DNA of 64,000 nucleotides from Chloroflexi bacterium HGW-Chloroflexi-3 (GCA_002842045.1 PHBX01000009.1:62001-126000); one strand, 5' to 3'; numbered from the stretch's first letter, positions 17,079 to 25,882 are shown. Numbers and translations are program-made. Notes: generated by a model from the sequence alone, not told the origin.

Positions 17079-18448
17079 GGAATATTTTCCGGCACCGGGG
17101 TAAGGAAATATGCGGTGACATTATGATACCAGGCAACGTAATCGTTATCTGAATAAGCCAGATCAATCCAATATTTTCCAGGAACCCCACCACCGATATC
17201 TCCGACAACACCGATCCCATAACCTGGTACATACATGCGTTGGCCTACCATCAGATTATACCAGGCTCGGGTGACTGCAATGACACCATGCTGCGCAGTC
17301 AATCCACTGGCAGTGCCGGAAGAGCAATAATTTTCGATTCCCAACCGACAGGGAGAATAAGAGGTGGCATAAACATTTACTGCCCGCCAATATTCAATCG
17401 GGCCACTGGGCGTATCCATGGTACGTACCACGACCTTGGTACCCAAACCAGTTAATTGATCTTTTGGCTCTTTGGCAACCCAGGTAATCTCTTCCACCCG
17501 GCTGACTTCCTGATCATCTTCATAAATGACCCGGGTTCTCGTCACTTCTACGCCAAATTCACCAGCCTGAACCACATCTCGCTGATCCAGTTCCACCTCA
17601 TCGGATTGAACATAATCAACCGAAAACGGTATATTGGTTTGGGTGAGAATAAACTCCTCTCGCACCCTCACAATTCGTATCTGTCCGTCTTCGGGAATAG
17701 GTGCATTTGAGCGCGGGAGACTATAATCGGATCCTTGCAGTGCCAAACCAGCTTCAGCCAGTGCTTCTGCCACAGTTTCAGCAGCAGTCTGAATTTCGAT
17801 CGATTCATCTTTCAGGTGAATCTCGATGGGTTTTGCGCGTTGGATTTGGACTTCCAGGTCAGTGTTTAGAACTGTTTCCAGATCTGGTGAAACACGATCA
17901 CCCATCTCGAGCTGAATTCCATTTTCCGCGAATGCCTGTCCCAGGGTTTCGGCGCTCGAAAAAATCTGGTTTTTTACACCAGCTTCATCCACTTCAATTG
18001 CAACAGCTTTTCTAAAAACGAACTGATAATCACCCTGGTAAGGTAATTTCTCTTCAACATTCACTGGTTCATCGTTCATTAAGAGTAGATCATTTTCTCC
18101 TAATGTTATGCCTGCTTCAGTTAATAATTCACCAGGAACCCGATTGGCTGTATAAAGATCGACTTCTTCGTTGGTCGGGAAAATTGTAATTTTCACTTGT
18201 CTGGCAAGTTCCAAGTCAATCTCTTTTACACCCAATAATAAACTGGATGCATCCGGTTCAACCTGATCCGCTTCTTCTAATATAAATCCATCTTTTTCCA
18301 ATGCAGCAGATACAGTCCAGGCATTGGTGTTGAGGTATTGTGTTTCCCCGTTGATGGTAACTGTGATGCTTCGGGGAATACTGACCAATCCTACGAGGGA
18401 AGCCAATACCAGTGTAATCCCGATGATTTGTAATTTTCGTTTTGTCAT
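17063..18448 (-). CDS. YabE-like cell-wall protein: DUF348 repeats, G5, 3D domain
   Basis: 461 residues. N-terminal signal anchor (about 5-24), then three DUF348 repeats (each with a xVTINGE- or KAVAIEVDE-like beta unit), a G5 domain (about 270-350, with SVDYVQSDEVELDQR) and a C-terminal 3D domain (NVYATSYSPCRLG ... GVIAVTR ... GDIGGGVPG) with the Asp residues typical of lytic transglycosylase-like Rpf/YabE proteins. Predicted to remodel peptidoglycan outside the membrane. Start ATG 18448 is selected because the longer frame would run into tRNA-Phe and its terminator. TAGAAT lies 7 bases before it. The yabE-ksgA order is that of Bacillus, without the intervening rnmV. Confidence 0.9.
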   Translation of the reverse strand: MTKRKLQIIGITLVLASLVGLVSIPRSITVTINGETQYLNTNAWTVSAALEKDGFILEEADQVEPDASSLLLGVKEIDLELARQVKITIFPTNEEVDLYTANRVPGELLTEAGITLGENDLLLMNDEPVNVEEKLPYQGDYQFVFRKAVAIEVDEAGVKNQIFSSAETLGQAFAENGIQLEMGDRVSPDLETVLNTDLEVQIQRAKPIEIHLKDESIEIQTAAETVAEALAEAGLALQGSDYSLPRSNAPIPEDGQIRIVRVREEFILTQTNIPFSVDYVQSDEVELDQRDVVQAGEFGVEVTRTRVIYEDDQEVSRVEEITWVAKEPKDQLTGLGTKVVVRTMDTPSGPIEYWRAVNVYATSYSPCRLGIENYCSSGTASGLTAQHGVIAVTRAWYNLMVGQRMYVPGYGIGVVGDIGGGVPGKYWIDLAYSDNDYVAWYHNVTAYFLTPVPENIPWILP

Positions 18449-18455
18449 AGAAACG

Positions 18456-18461
18456 ATTCTA
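18456..18461 (-). promoter_or_regulatory. -10 box of the yabE-like/rsmA operon, probable leaderless start
   Basis: Minus-strand TAGAAT ends 7 bases before ATG 18448. Only 25 bases separate the start codon from the T run of the upstream tRNA terminator, leaving no room for a normal leader; no Shine-Dalgarno sequence. Confidence 0.55.
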
Positions 18462-18473
18462 ACCGAAAATCTT

Positions 18474-18501
18474 AAAAAAATCAGACGCCATTTCTGGCGC
18501 C
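18474..18501 (-). terminator. Terminator after tRNA-Phe
   Basis: 8-bp stem (AGACGCCA 18483-18490 / TGGCGCCT 18494-18501, one G-U pair) followed on the minus strand by seven T (18474-18480). Confidence 0.85.
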
Positions 18502-18505
18502 TGTG

Positions 18506-18578
18506 TGCCGAGTCACAGAATCGAACTGTGGACACCACAATTTTCAGTCGTGTGCTCTACCAACTGAGCTAACTCGGC
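18506..18578 (-). tRNA. tRNA-Phe (anticodon GAA)
   Basis: 73-nt cloverleaf on the minus strand: acceptor GCCGAGT / ACTCGGC, discriminator A, D-arm AGCTCAGTTGGTAGAGC, anticodon stem CACGA/TTGTG around CTGAAAA (anticodon GAA), T-arm CAGTTCGATTCTG. No encoded CCA. Its first 10 bases overlap the last codons and TAG stop of the RelA/SpoT-like gene. This tRNA is the presumed ligand of the pheST T-box: its ACCA end matches the TGGT bulge. Confidence 0.97.
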
Positions 18579-20434
18579 TTAGTGACCAAGATTCTATTTA
18601 TATCAATCCCGGATACTTCTGACGCATTTTTGATAAAAGCCTCTTTCTCGGTGGTCATATTTTCCACCACCAGACGTAAATAGAAGCCGCCATCCGGCAT
18701 GGTATTGTTAACTGAACGCACGATATTCCCACCCGTGTCCGATACCAGTCCCGCCAGCCTGGCTAAAACGCCTGGTCGGTTGGCGTATGAACCGGACTGA
18801 ATATTGATCGTCGTCCAATTTAATGCTGCTGATGAGATGCCAATCTCATCCATTTCTTTTGCTACATCGGGAATTCTGATTGCCCCGCTGCCAATCGCTG
18901 CATAAAGATCTTCAAGACTGGCTGCGCTGATCGTTTCCAACAAATGATTAATGCGCTCAGGATACAAAGCCTGTACATCTTCCAATGCCATGATTCCACG
19001 TTCATTTAACACATTGCGTAATTGCTGTTTACCTGTTTCAGCAGCGCGCCTTAAATCTTCCACAGCTAAGACCAATCGAAGCAATCGGGTTGTCGCCGGG
19101 TTGACAATCTTCAACCAACTGCTTTCCGGTACCAAATGCGTGGTGCTGGTGACCACTTCGACCACGTCCCCGGGCTTGACCTTATCTGATAACAAAGCCA
19201 GGTTACCATTCACTTTGACACCACTGATCTTATCCAACAAGAACTCCTGTTGAATCGAAGCCACAGCATCCAGCACCGAAGAACCTTCAGGCAGGAAACG
19301 CGCGCCACCGGTTGGGGTGAAAATCTCCACCGGGCGGTAATCGCTGATATCCTTACCTTGTTTGAGGGCATAAATAACCCCCCATGTATTCTCCCCTTCC
19401 ATCTCTTCTGTTGCGATTGCCACTTCGATGGCACCAAACTCAGGCAGCCAGATGGTCACCTGCAAAGCGCTATAGCCATTTTGAGGATAAGCGATATAGT
19501 CATCAAATCGATTCTGATCCAGGTAAGGCCCAAAAAACCGATTGACATGAGCGAGTAATGAATAAGCATGTGTTGGATCAGGATCATCCAGAACCATACG
19601 GAAACTGACCAGATCATTCAATGCTTCAAATGAATCCATCGCGGATTTTCGCAAGCGTGCCATGCGGCGAATCTTCTGCCAGGATTGCCAATACCCATTG
19701 ACCGTCAGTGATACTTTTCCGCTTAACCCTGCCTTATCCATCAATTCTGCCAGTTGTCCGAGCATATTGTTCACAAATTTTAGTTCAAGGCGTTTGTCAC
19801 TATCAATGCGCTGCCGTACAAAAGCATAGGTATCCGGTTCGGCATGCGGAAAAGCCATATCTTCCAGCCAGCGTCGCCAACGATAACAATTAAGAATGCC
19901 AGCTAATTTTCCATAAGCGCGTATGGCTTCACTGGCTTTTGAAATCCTTTTGTATTCAGGCATAAATTCAAGTGTCAATACATTGTGACTCTTATCTGCC
20001 AGTTTAACCAGAAATACACCGGGATCACGAAAGCGTGCAATCTTGCGCAGTGTTTCGAGATCCCGCGAGCTGCCATCGCGTGGATTACTAATCTTGGTTA
20101 CACCATCCACAATATGAGCAACTTCCATCCCCAACATGCCTGGGAAATGTTGCCGAATCATCTCAAAACTACTTTCCTGATCTTCGACACTATCATGTAA
20201 CAGAGCAGCGATTGTCCAGGCTTCCACACCTGCCAATTTATCAATTAATCCGGCTACCCAACCACAGTGAGTTTCAAAATAAGGCTCACCACTCATGCGT
20301 AACTGGCCGCGGTGCAATTCTTTACCCCATCGGTATGCTTCTTCGATAGCCGGGGTTCTGGGCACAAATCCGCCCGGCGAAAATTCTGCATTAAAGCTGG
20401 GGCGAATTTCATTTATGGTCTCAATCCGAACCAT
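18569..20434 (-). CDS. RelA/SpoT homologue (ppGpp hydrolase; synthetase domain eroded)
   Basis: 621 residues with the long-RSH order HD, synthetase, TGS, helical, ACT. The HD hydrolase is intact: H56, HDSVED at 80-85, and KLADKSHN. The synthetase region (about 230-370) keeps FEALNDLVSFRMV but the usual GYQSLHT reads GYSALQV and EVQIRT reads EVAIAT, so ppGpp synthesis is doubtful. TGS (VEIFTPTGGARFLPEGSSVLD) and C-terminal ACT (NRPGVLARLAGLVSDTGGNI) follow. Predicted cytoplasmic, ribosome-associated regulator of (p)ppGpp level. Start ATG 20434 after AGGAGATTTGA. The stop codon lies inside tRNA-Phe. Confidence 0.88.
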   Translation of the reverse strand: MVRIETINEIRPSFNAEFSPGGFVPRTPAIEEAYRWGKELHRGQLRMSGEPYFETHCGWVAGLIDKLAGVEAWTIAALLHDSVEDQESSFEMIRQHFPGMLGMEVAHIVDGVTKISNPRDGSSRDLETLRKIARFRDPGVFLVKLADKSHNVLTLEFMPEYKRISKASEAIRAYGKLAGILNCYRWRRWLEDMAFPHAEPDTYAFVRQRIDSDKRLELKFVNNMLGQLAELMDKAGLSGKVSLTVNGYWQSWQKIRRMARLRKSAMDSFEALNDLVSFRMVLDDPDPTHAYSLLAHVNRFFGPYLDQNRFDDYIAYPQNGYSALQVTIWLPEFGAIEVAIATEEMEGENTWGVIYALKQGKDISDYRPVEIFTPTGGARFLPEGSSVLDAVASIQQEFLLDKISGVKVNGNLALLSDKVKPGDVVEVVTSTTHLVPESSWLKIVNPATTRLLRLVLAVEDLRRAAETGKQQLRNVLNERGIMALEDVQALYPERINHLLETISAASLEDLYAAIGSGAIRIPDVAKEMDEIGISSAALNWTTINIQSGSYANRPGVLARLAGLVSDTGGNIVRSVNNTMPDGGFYLRLVVENMTTEKEAFIKNASEVSGIDINRILVTKPS

Positions 20435-20563
20435 TCAAATCTCCTTATGAATCTGAACCAAGGATAAATTTAAGTATACCGAATATAAAACGTTTCAGGA
20501 AGTTGATGTATCCATTTAAATCACCATTCAGGCAAGGTGGTGGTAATCGCAGGGAAAATGAAT

Positions 20564-21673
20564 TTAATTAAGTTCTTCAATCCTTACTTTTTTCCAGACT
20601 TTCTCACTGGCTGATTGTTCTATGGCTTCACTGACCAACATGCCATAATGACCATCCTCGAAGGTAGGAAAATCAGGCTTATGGCGCTTATCACCAGCCA
20701 GCAAATAAGAGTATATTCTGCGATAAAGTTCATTAAATGTATCTGAAGAAGTTTGTTTTTTATTTTCAGATGACAAATATTTCTTTTGTTCATTTTTCAG
20801 GATCTGGTTTTCCTGATCGCGGTATCCCAGCCATAACTGATCCGATTGTTCTGCGTTCCAGGCAATGGAGGATTTACTGCCATTTATCTCAAAGAATAGC
20901 CTGTTTTTGTGGCCGGCACATAACTGTGAAATACTCAGCACACCCTGAACCCCATTTTCAAAATGGATCAAAATGGAAGCATAATCTTCTGAATCGATGT
21001 TAATTTCCTGCTGCTTCCCGGTTTCAGTCAATTTGTATCTCTTATCATAAAAAGTCTTGAAATCTGCAAATACTTCCAGAATGCGCAACCCGCTGACATA
21101 CGATACCAGATCCAACCAATGAGAGCCAATATCACCAACTGTTCTTAATTGTCCACCAACATTTGTATCCAGACGCCAATTCCAGTCGGTAGGATACAAC
21201 AGCCAATCTTGCAGGTAAGAACCATGAATGATGAATGGTTTTCCAATTTCACCATTGCGAACAATTTCCAGCGCTTTTTGTATCATGTCTGACATTCTGA
21301 AATTAAAATTAACTGCCGTCACCAGATTTTTCTCTCTGCCCAATAACATCAATTCTTTTGATTCTTCCGTGGTCATAGCGAGCGGTTTTTCACAGACCAC
21401 ATGTTTTCCTGCCAGTAAAGCTGATTTCGCATGGGGAAAATGGAGGTGATTAGGAGTGGTGAGATGAATTACATCGATCTGGTCATCATTTACCAATTTT
21501 TCAAATGAGTGATAAGCCTTCGCGATACCCAATTCACCAGCTGCCTGTATTGATTTTTCATAAGAACTTCCCAGTATCCCGGCAACTTCGATATCATTCC
21601 AACGTAACGCTTTGGTATGCGCGGATCCCATTAAACCAGTACCAACAATGCCCACACGTATTTTTTCTTTCAC
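20564..21673 (-). CDS. Gfo/Idh/MocA family NAD(P)-dependent oxidoreductase
   Basis: 369 residues. Rossmann fold with GIVGTGLMG near the N-terminus, the EKPLAMT motif (conserved Lys) and DIGSHWLDLVSY, whose His is the usual catalytic acid of the family. Members oxidise sugars, inositols or related cyclic polyols; no substrate is suggested by the neighbours. Start GTG 21673 is chosen because GAGGAG stands 6 bases upstream; upstream in-frame ATG 21736 has no such site and adds residues that do not fit the family. Single gene. Confidence 0.9.
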   Translation of the reverse strand: MKEKIRVGIVGTGLMGSAHTKALRWNDIEVAGILGSSYEKSIQAAGELGIAKAYHSFEKLVNDDQIDVIHLTTPNHLHFPHAKSALLAGKHVVCEKPLAMTTEESKELMLLGREKNLVTAVNFNFRMSDMIQKALEIVRNGEIGKPFIIHGSYLQDWLLYPTDWNWRLDTNVGGQLRTVGDIGSHWLDLVSYVSGLRILEVFADFKTFYDKRYKLTETGKQQEINIDSEDYASILIHFENGVQGVLSISQLCAGHKNRLFFEINGSKSSIAWNAEQSDQLWLGYRDQENQILKNEQKKYLSSENKKQTSSDTFNELYRRIYSYLLAGDKRHKPDFPTFEDGHYGMLVSEAIEQSASEKVWKKVRIEELN

Positions 21674-21819
21674 AATTTTCTCCTCAATTACCTTCCTTAA
21701 GTCAAAGATCCTTAGACATTTATTGTAGCATTTCATAAGTTTTTGTTATATTCAAACGGGATTTTTGATAAAAGTGAGTTTGATGACAGAGATTAAAAAA
21801 TTATTAACTATTAAAACCC

Positions 21820-21847
21820 TTGCATTTTTTTTAAAATCATGTAAAAT
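21820..21847 (+). promoter_or_regulatory. Promoter of the cytochrome-b-like membrane protein gene
   Basis: TTGCAT (21820-21825), 16-base spacer, TAAAAT (21842-21847). The start of transcription (~21854) would coincide with the base of the hairpin at 21855-21893. Confidence 0.65.
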
Positions 21848-21854
21848 ATCATTT

Positions 21855-21893
21855 ATCAAACGCTTGGGTGCCCCCCTCACCTTGGCGTTTGAT
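21855..21893 (+). promoter_or_regulatory. 5'-terminal mRNA hairpin
   Basis: A 9-bp stem ATCAAACGC (21855-21863) / GCGTTTGAT (21885-21893) plus an inner GGTG/CACC stem (21867-21870 / 21878-21881) capped by a C6T loop. It sits at the extreme 5' end of the predicted mRNA, 8 bases before the AGGAGG ribosome binding site. Not a terminator (no T run). Could stabilise the mRNA or bind a regulator. Confidence 0.6.
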
Positions 21894-21912
21894 TGTTAAG
21901 CAGGAGGACGGT

Positions 21913-22395
21913 ATGGAATCTTTAAATCTCGTATTTTTATCATTGCACAACGTAATTCGTTGGGTAGTTTTGGTTTTAGGTGTTGTATTGGTTGTTCGCT
22001 CCATTTTGGGTTGGATGAAAAAATGGGATTATCAGGAACGCGATAGGAAATTAACACCATTTTTTTCTGGGGTATATGATTTACAGATTCTCTTAGGTAT
22101 TATCCTTTTCTTTACAAAAGGATGGGGCAGTGTTTTGATGAATGCAGGCGGGGAAGTGATGAAAACCTCAGTGCAGCGCTTTTTTGCTGTGGAACATTGG
22201 ACTTTGATGATCGTTGCTGCTGTTTTGATCCATATTGGGTCAGCCCAAGTAAAGAAGGCAACCGAGAATATCAAGAAATATAAACGCGCAACGATATGGT
22301 TTACGATCGCTTTGCTGTTAACACTGGCTTCCATTCCCTGGCCGGGTATGTCTGCAGCGCGACCATTGTTCCGCTTTTTTGGGCTCGTTTTCTAA
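21913..22395 (+). CDS. Four-helix membrane protein, cytochrome-b-like
   Basis: 160 residues with four predicted membrane helices. The pattern LHNVIRW in helix 1, the QILLGIILFF segment in helix 2, FFAVEHWTLM ... IHIGS in helix 3 and LASIPWPG at the end of helix 4 recalls small membrane proteins sometimes labelled cytochrome b. Histidines in helices 1 and 3 (LHN, EHW, IHIG) could ligate heme, but this is inference. Start ATG 21913 with AGGAGG 5 bases upstream. Its own promoter and terminator make it monocistronic. Confidence 0.75.
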   Translation: MESLNLVFLSLHNVIRWVVLVLGVVLVVRSILGWMKKWDYQERDRKLTPFFSGVYDLQILLGIILFFTKGWGSVLMNAGGEVMKTSVQRFFAVEHWTLMIVAAVLIHIGSAQVKKATENIKKYKRATIWFTIALLLTLASIPWPGMSAARPLFRFFGLVF

Positions 22396-22408
22396 TCATG
22401 TAAAATAA

Positions 22409-22443
22409 AAACCAGAGGCTGGTATTGTAAGCTCTGGTTTTTT
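22409..22443 (+). terminator. Intrinsic terminator (convergent)
   Basis: Stem AAACCAGAG (22409-22417) / CTCTGGTTT (22432-22440) with a following T run. An A run before the stem would make it work on the minus strand too, ending the HAD-gene transcript. Confidence 0.8.
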
Positions 22444-22463
22444 AGAAATCCAGAAAATCAGGA

Positions 22464-23141
22464 TTATTTCAATACGTTGATTAATTCATGAGTGTGGTTC
22501 AGGATCAAATCCGCACCTGCTCTTCGTAATTCTTTTTCTGTTCCAAATCCACACAATACGCCTACAGTCTGTGCTCCGGCAGTTTTTCCAGCCCGGATGT
22601 CCACGATTGTATCACCCACCATCAGACAATTCTCAGGAGCCACCCCATTTTCCTGTGCCGCTCTCAAGATTGGATCAGGAAATGGCTTTGTGTAAGTACA
22701 GGTTTGTGCCGTGACAACTGATTTAAAGTAATCAGTAATATCAAATTGTCGCAGAAATGCCAGAGTGCTTTTTTCATCTCTGGCACTGACGATGGAGAGA
22801 GGATAGCGTTGATGGCAATATTGAATCAATTCCATTCCCTGAGGTATCATCCAGAAATGTTTCGGAGCGCGTCCGGTTTTATGATGTGCCAACCAGTTAA
22901 ATACACCGGACACTTTATCGTCCAGATGGATACGGTCAAATAATTCATACACCAGATTCCCTGGGGATTCCAGAACCATCACCATCCATCGAGCAAAGGG
23001 TCGCAAGTCTTTTTGAGGGGAAAGAAATTTCAAAAATGAAAATTTTTTAGCAAAATTATTAACCCACAAATCATCAGTATCACTCAGTGTGCCATCCACA
23101 TCAAAACAAATTGCCTGAATTCGATCAATATCGAGGGGCAT
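22464..23141 (-). CDS. HAD-family phosphatase (phosphoglycolate-phosphatase-like)
   Basis: 225 residues. Motif I FDVDGTLSDTD (nucleophile D14, general acid D16), motif II in SIVSARD, Lys in YTKPFPDP and motif III VGDTIVDIRAGKTAGA. The helical cap between motifs I and II is of the C1 type, as in Gph/PhnX-like enzymes. Substrate not determined. Start ATG 23141 with GGAG upstream. It follows the HExxH protein gene by 8 bases, so it may be the last gene of that operon. Confidence 0.88.
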   Translation of the reverse strand: MPLDIDRIQAICFDVDGTLSDTDDLWVNNFAKKFSFLKFLSPQKDLRPFARWMVMVLESPGNLVYELFDRIHLDDKVSGVFNWLAHHKTGRAPKHFWMIPQGMELIQYCHQRYPLSIVSARDEKSTLAFLRQFDITDYFKSVVTAQTCTYTKPFPDPILRAAQENGVAPENCLMVGDTIVDIRAGKTAGAQTVGVLCGFGTEKELRRAGADLILNHTHELINVLK

Positions 23142-23149
23142 TGTTTCTC

Positions 23150-24604
23150 CTATTGAAATTCAGGAAATTGGGTCACCAGTTGCTCTGCCAGATCCCATTG
23201 GGGAGCAATGATCCACAATACCTGATCTGACTGGCGGCGGACAATCACTGTCTCCGAATCCAGTTCCCAGGTTAATTCTGTATTGGACTTTTGCGTCGTA
23301 TTTCCCCAACGTTTTATCGCGTACTCGCTAAAAGCCTGCCAATACTCATCAGCATCGGTTTGGGTGTCCCATTCGCTCAATAATATTAGTACATCTTCAT
23401 CATTCTCAAAATGGTGATATACCAGATACTGATCCCCACCCCAACCTTCTGCTGCGGATAAGGCCATTTCTTCTTCATGCGCCCAATCACTGGATAATGG
23501 TTTTCCCAACATGAGGTAGGTGTACCACTCACCCAAGGTGTTGCGATCGATTTCTTCCCATCCATCGCCTAATAAAGATGTGAAATCTTCCAATTCAATT
23601 CTGATCGGATGATCCTCCGGGTAACGTTCCGGATGCATGATCTGTTCGGTGGAAACAGGCGGGTTGAGAAAAGCATTATCTATGGCAGCATACCCGCCTT
23701 CCTCATATAGTTCGGTGACAAAAGCAATGCCTTTGACATATGGGAAAATTAAATCCTCCTGTAAAAACACAGGTGTATTGTCAAATATCGGGCTGGAGTA
23801 TTCCTGATAATATTGCAGGACTTCCTGCTTGTCTTTCAAGCTGGAATGATCCAGAAACCATTGTGTTTCTGTAAAAGAAGCATCACCTTCCACCAAAGCG
23901 GTCACTGCCGCACAGTACTCCGAGTCTAGTTCACAATAATCACTATCTAATTTCAACCCATCCTTTAGATTGTATTGAGCATCCTGCAAAGCATGAGTGT
24001 ATTCATGTGCATAAGTCATTCGTTCCGGACCAGCAAATTTCTCGCCCTGGACAACAACCATTTCCTTAGTTTCATCGTCATAGAAACCAGCAATCTGCTC
24101 ACTGTAGAGTTCTACGAATAATTCATAAAGGTCATAGTCTCTTTCAATCAACCCAAACAAGTTGAGGATCAATGCATCCTGACGGACATCTTCTTCTGTG
24201 TAATCAACGAAAAAATCTTCCATCACCCGTTGACGTAATTCTTCTGGTGTCAGTGTCTTTCGATCCAGATCATTTGCCCGTGGTAGTCCTCGCAACCCCT
24301 CCACTTCCTGTTCAATTTTTTCCATTTGGACCAATATCAATGGGTCAATATTCGAGGGATTTTCCAGGGTGGAAGGCGAATTATTTTCCCCAATGCTGTT
24401 TGGATTGATGTCGATCGTTGGCAGAGCCATGGGTTCCCGGGTGGGAGAAACAATTGATTCGACCGATTCAAGAATATTTTGGGACGTCGTTTGAGGTTGT
24501 AATATTGCATAAGCAACACCAGAAACCACCAGAAGGACACAACAACAGACTACCACCAATATCACAACAATAATTGCAACAATCCAGATATTTTTCTTTT
24601 CCAT
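23150..24604 (-). CDS. Membrane-anchored putative zinc metallopeptidase (HEYTH)
   Basis: 484 residues. Signal anchor with several Cys/Val (about 8-33), a Pro/Thr/Asn linker, then a soluble domain with AHEYTHALQDAQYNL, an HExxH zinc-binding motif; downstream EGDASFTETQW offers a possible third ligand Glu. This resembles uncharacterised Chloroflexota/Actinobacteria proteins with an HEYTHALQD motif; activity is inferred. The C-terminal ~100 residues look like a separate alpha/beta domain (LVYHHFENDEDVLILLSEW). Start ATG 24604 after AGGAAAGA. 8 bases after the C39-like gene, so the two secreted proteins are probably made together. Confidence 0.75.
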   Translation of the reverse strand: MEKKNIWIVAIIVVILVVVCCCVLLVVSGVAYAILQPQTTSQNILESVESIVSPTREPMALPTIDINPNSIGENNSPSTLENPSNIDPLILVQMEKIEQEVEGLRGLPRANDLDRKTLTPEELRQRVMEDFFVDYTEEDVRQDALILNLFGLIERDYDLYELFVELYSEQIAGFYDDETKEMVVVQGEKFAGPERMTYAHEYTHALQDAQYNLKDGLKLDSDYCELDSEYCAAVTALVEGDASFTETQWFLDHSSLKDKQEVLQYYQEYSSPIFDNTPVFLQEDLIFPYVKGIAFVTELYEEGGYAAIDNAFLNPPVSTEQIMHPERYPEDHPIRIELEDFTSLLGDGWEEIDRNTLGEWYTYLMLGKPLSSDWAHEEEMALSAAEGWGGDQYLVYHHFENDEDVLILLSEWDTQTDADEYWQAFSEYAIKRWGNTTQKSNTELTWELDSETVIVRRQSDQVLWIIAPQWDLAEQLVTQFPEFQ

Positions 24605-24612
24605 ATTCTTTC

Positions 24613-25875
24613 CTAATTTTCGTTCACATAATTAATCGCATAGGTTGCATCTTCATAACCCGGGTGTGCTTCTAAGGCTTGCAGGAATAATGCGATCGCT
24701 TCTTCTTTACTACCAGCTCGATACTTTCCCCAGCCTTTCCAAAGCAATGCCTCCTCAGAATTTGGTGTTCGATCTAAGGCATAATCTACCAGCACCATCA
24801 AATCCTCATTCCGCAGGGAGTGAAAATATGCCATAAACGGACTGAATTGATAGCGCAGCATCCTTTGTGGCCAGCCGATCTCTCGGGCACGGTCAAAAGC
24901 CAGAGTCGCTTCGCGGTATTCACTGAAATATACCAGATTCGTGCCCAGATTGAACCAGGCATATACATTCTCAGGGGTATTAATGGTTTCTTGTCTAGAT
25001 TTCTCCAAGGCATATTGGCGATTCGCATCCCGATCCCAGTGTTCACCCAAAATCGATTTTATTGTTTCTTCCTGGTCTGGAAGGTAAATTATCGTATAAA
25101 CATAATTAAAGGATTGCCATTGATTCTCAAGTAGATCATAATCGACCCAGCGATCCGCTCCATAATATGAATCTTGTCCCAGGAATGCATCCAGTTGATC
25201 GTCATATCCAGTCACCAGGAAATAATGTCCAGCCCATTTATCATCGTTCGGCCAATAGCTTTCATCAAATTTGAAGGCTTCTTCGATCATCACCGGGAAA
25301 CCAGCAGCGATCAGTTCCTTTAGTAACTCAATATCTCCACCCACCCGGTAAATGGTCTGCAACCAACCTGCATAATTTCGCACATAATGATCCAACTCTT
25401 CCACATTGACATTTCTATCTTGAGGAATCGGTTTTATTAAATCCGAAATGATGAATTGATCCCCTTGCCATCCGTAGTAGCGTAAGTACATTGCCAGTGT
25501 GGCTGGACCACAATTGTTGATGTCCTGTTTCTCATAACCTGGGGACGATAAAAGCACCCTCTCTGGGATGGGTGTGCTGGTAGGGGTAGGCAGGGCAGTT
25601 TGAACCACCACCGGAATTTCTGTTACCGCAGGTCTGGTGGCTGTAATGGTTGTCGATGGCATAACAGGTATGGGCGTACGATTTTTCTCCGTCGCAATCT
25701 GAACTGCGGTCGGTATGGAACTAACCGGATTTAGCACTCCGCGCACATAGGTTTGAAAAACCTCCCATCGCCAGGATGAGCGCAAGTTTAACCCTAACAA
25801 CAAAATCAAAAGGAATGCAATGCCTATGATGAAGGCAGCTAGTCCATAGATTCTTTTGGGAGTCCACTTAATCAT
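24613..25875 (-). CDS. Secreted C39-like cysteine peptidase with TPR tail
   Basis: 420 residues. One N-terminal membrane anchor (about 12-29), a long Thr/Pro linker, then a C39-like papain fold: NNCGPATLAMYLRYYG (nucleophile Cys in NCGP), GHYFLVTGYDD (catalytic His) and a later Asp. The C-terminal third has TPR-like helices (YAWFNLGTNLVYFSEYREATLAFDRA; EALLWKGWGKYRAGSKEEAIALFLQAL). Known relatives are Chloroflexota C39/TPR proteins of unknown substrate. Start ATG 25875; an extended -10 (TGT-TAGAAT) ends 7 bases upstream and no ribosome binding site is seen. Confidence 0.82.
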   Translation of the reverse strand: MIKWTPKRIYGLAAFIIGIAFLLILLLGLNLRSSWRWEVFQTYVRGVLNPVSSIPTAVQIATEKNRTPIPVMPSTTITATRPAVTEIPVVVQTALPTPTSTPIPERVLLSSPGYEKQDINNCGPATLAMYLRYYGWQGDQFIISDLIKPIPQDRNVNVEELDHYVRNYAGWLQTIYRVGGDIELLKELIAAGFPVMIEEAFKFDESYWPNDDKWAGHYFLVTGYDDQLDAFLGQDSYYGADRWVDYDLLENQWQSFNYVYTIIYLPDQEETIKSILGEHWDRDANRQYALEKSRQETINTPENVYAWFNLGTNLVYFSEYREATLAFDRAREIGWPQRMLRYQFSPFMAYFHSLRNEDLMVLVDYALDRTPNSEEALLWKGWGKYRAGSKEEAIALFLQALEAHPGYEDATYAINYVNEN

Positions 25876-25882
25876 GGGCTCG

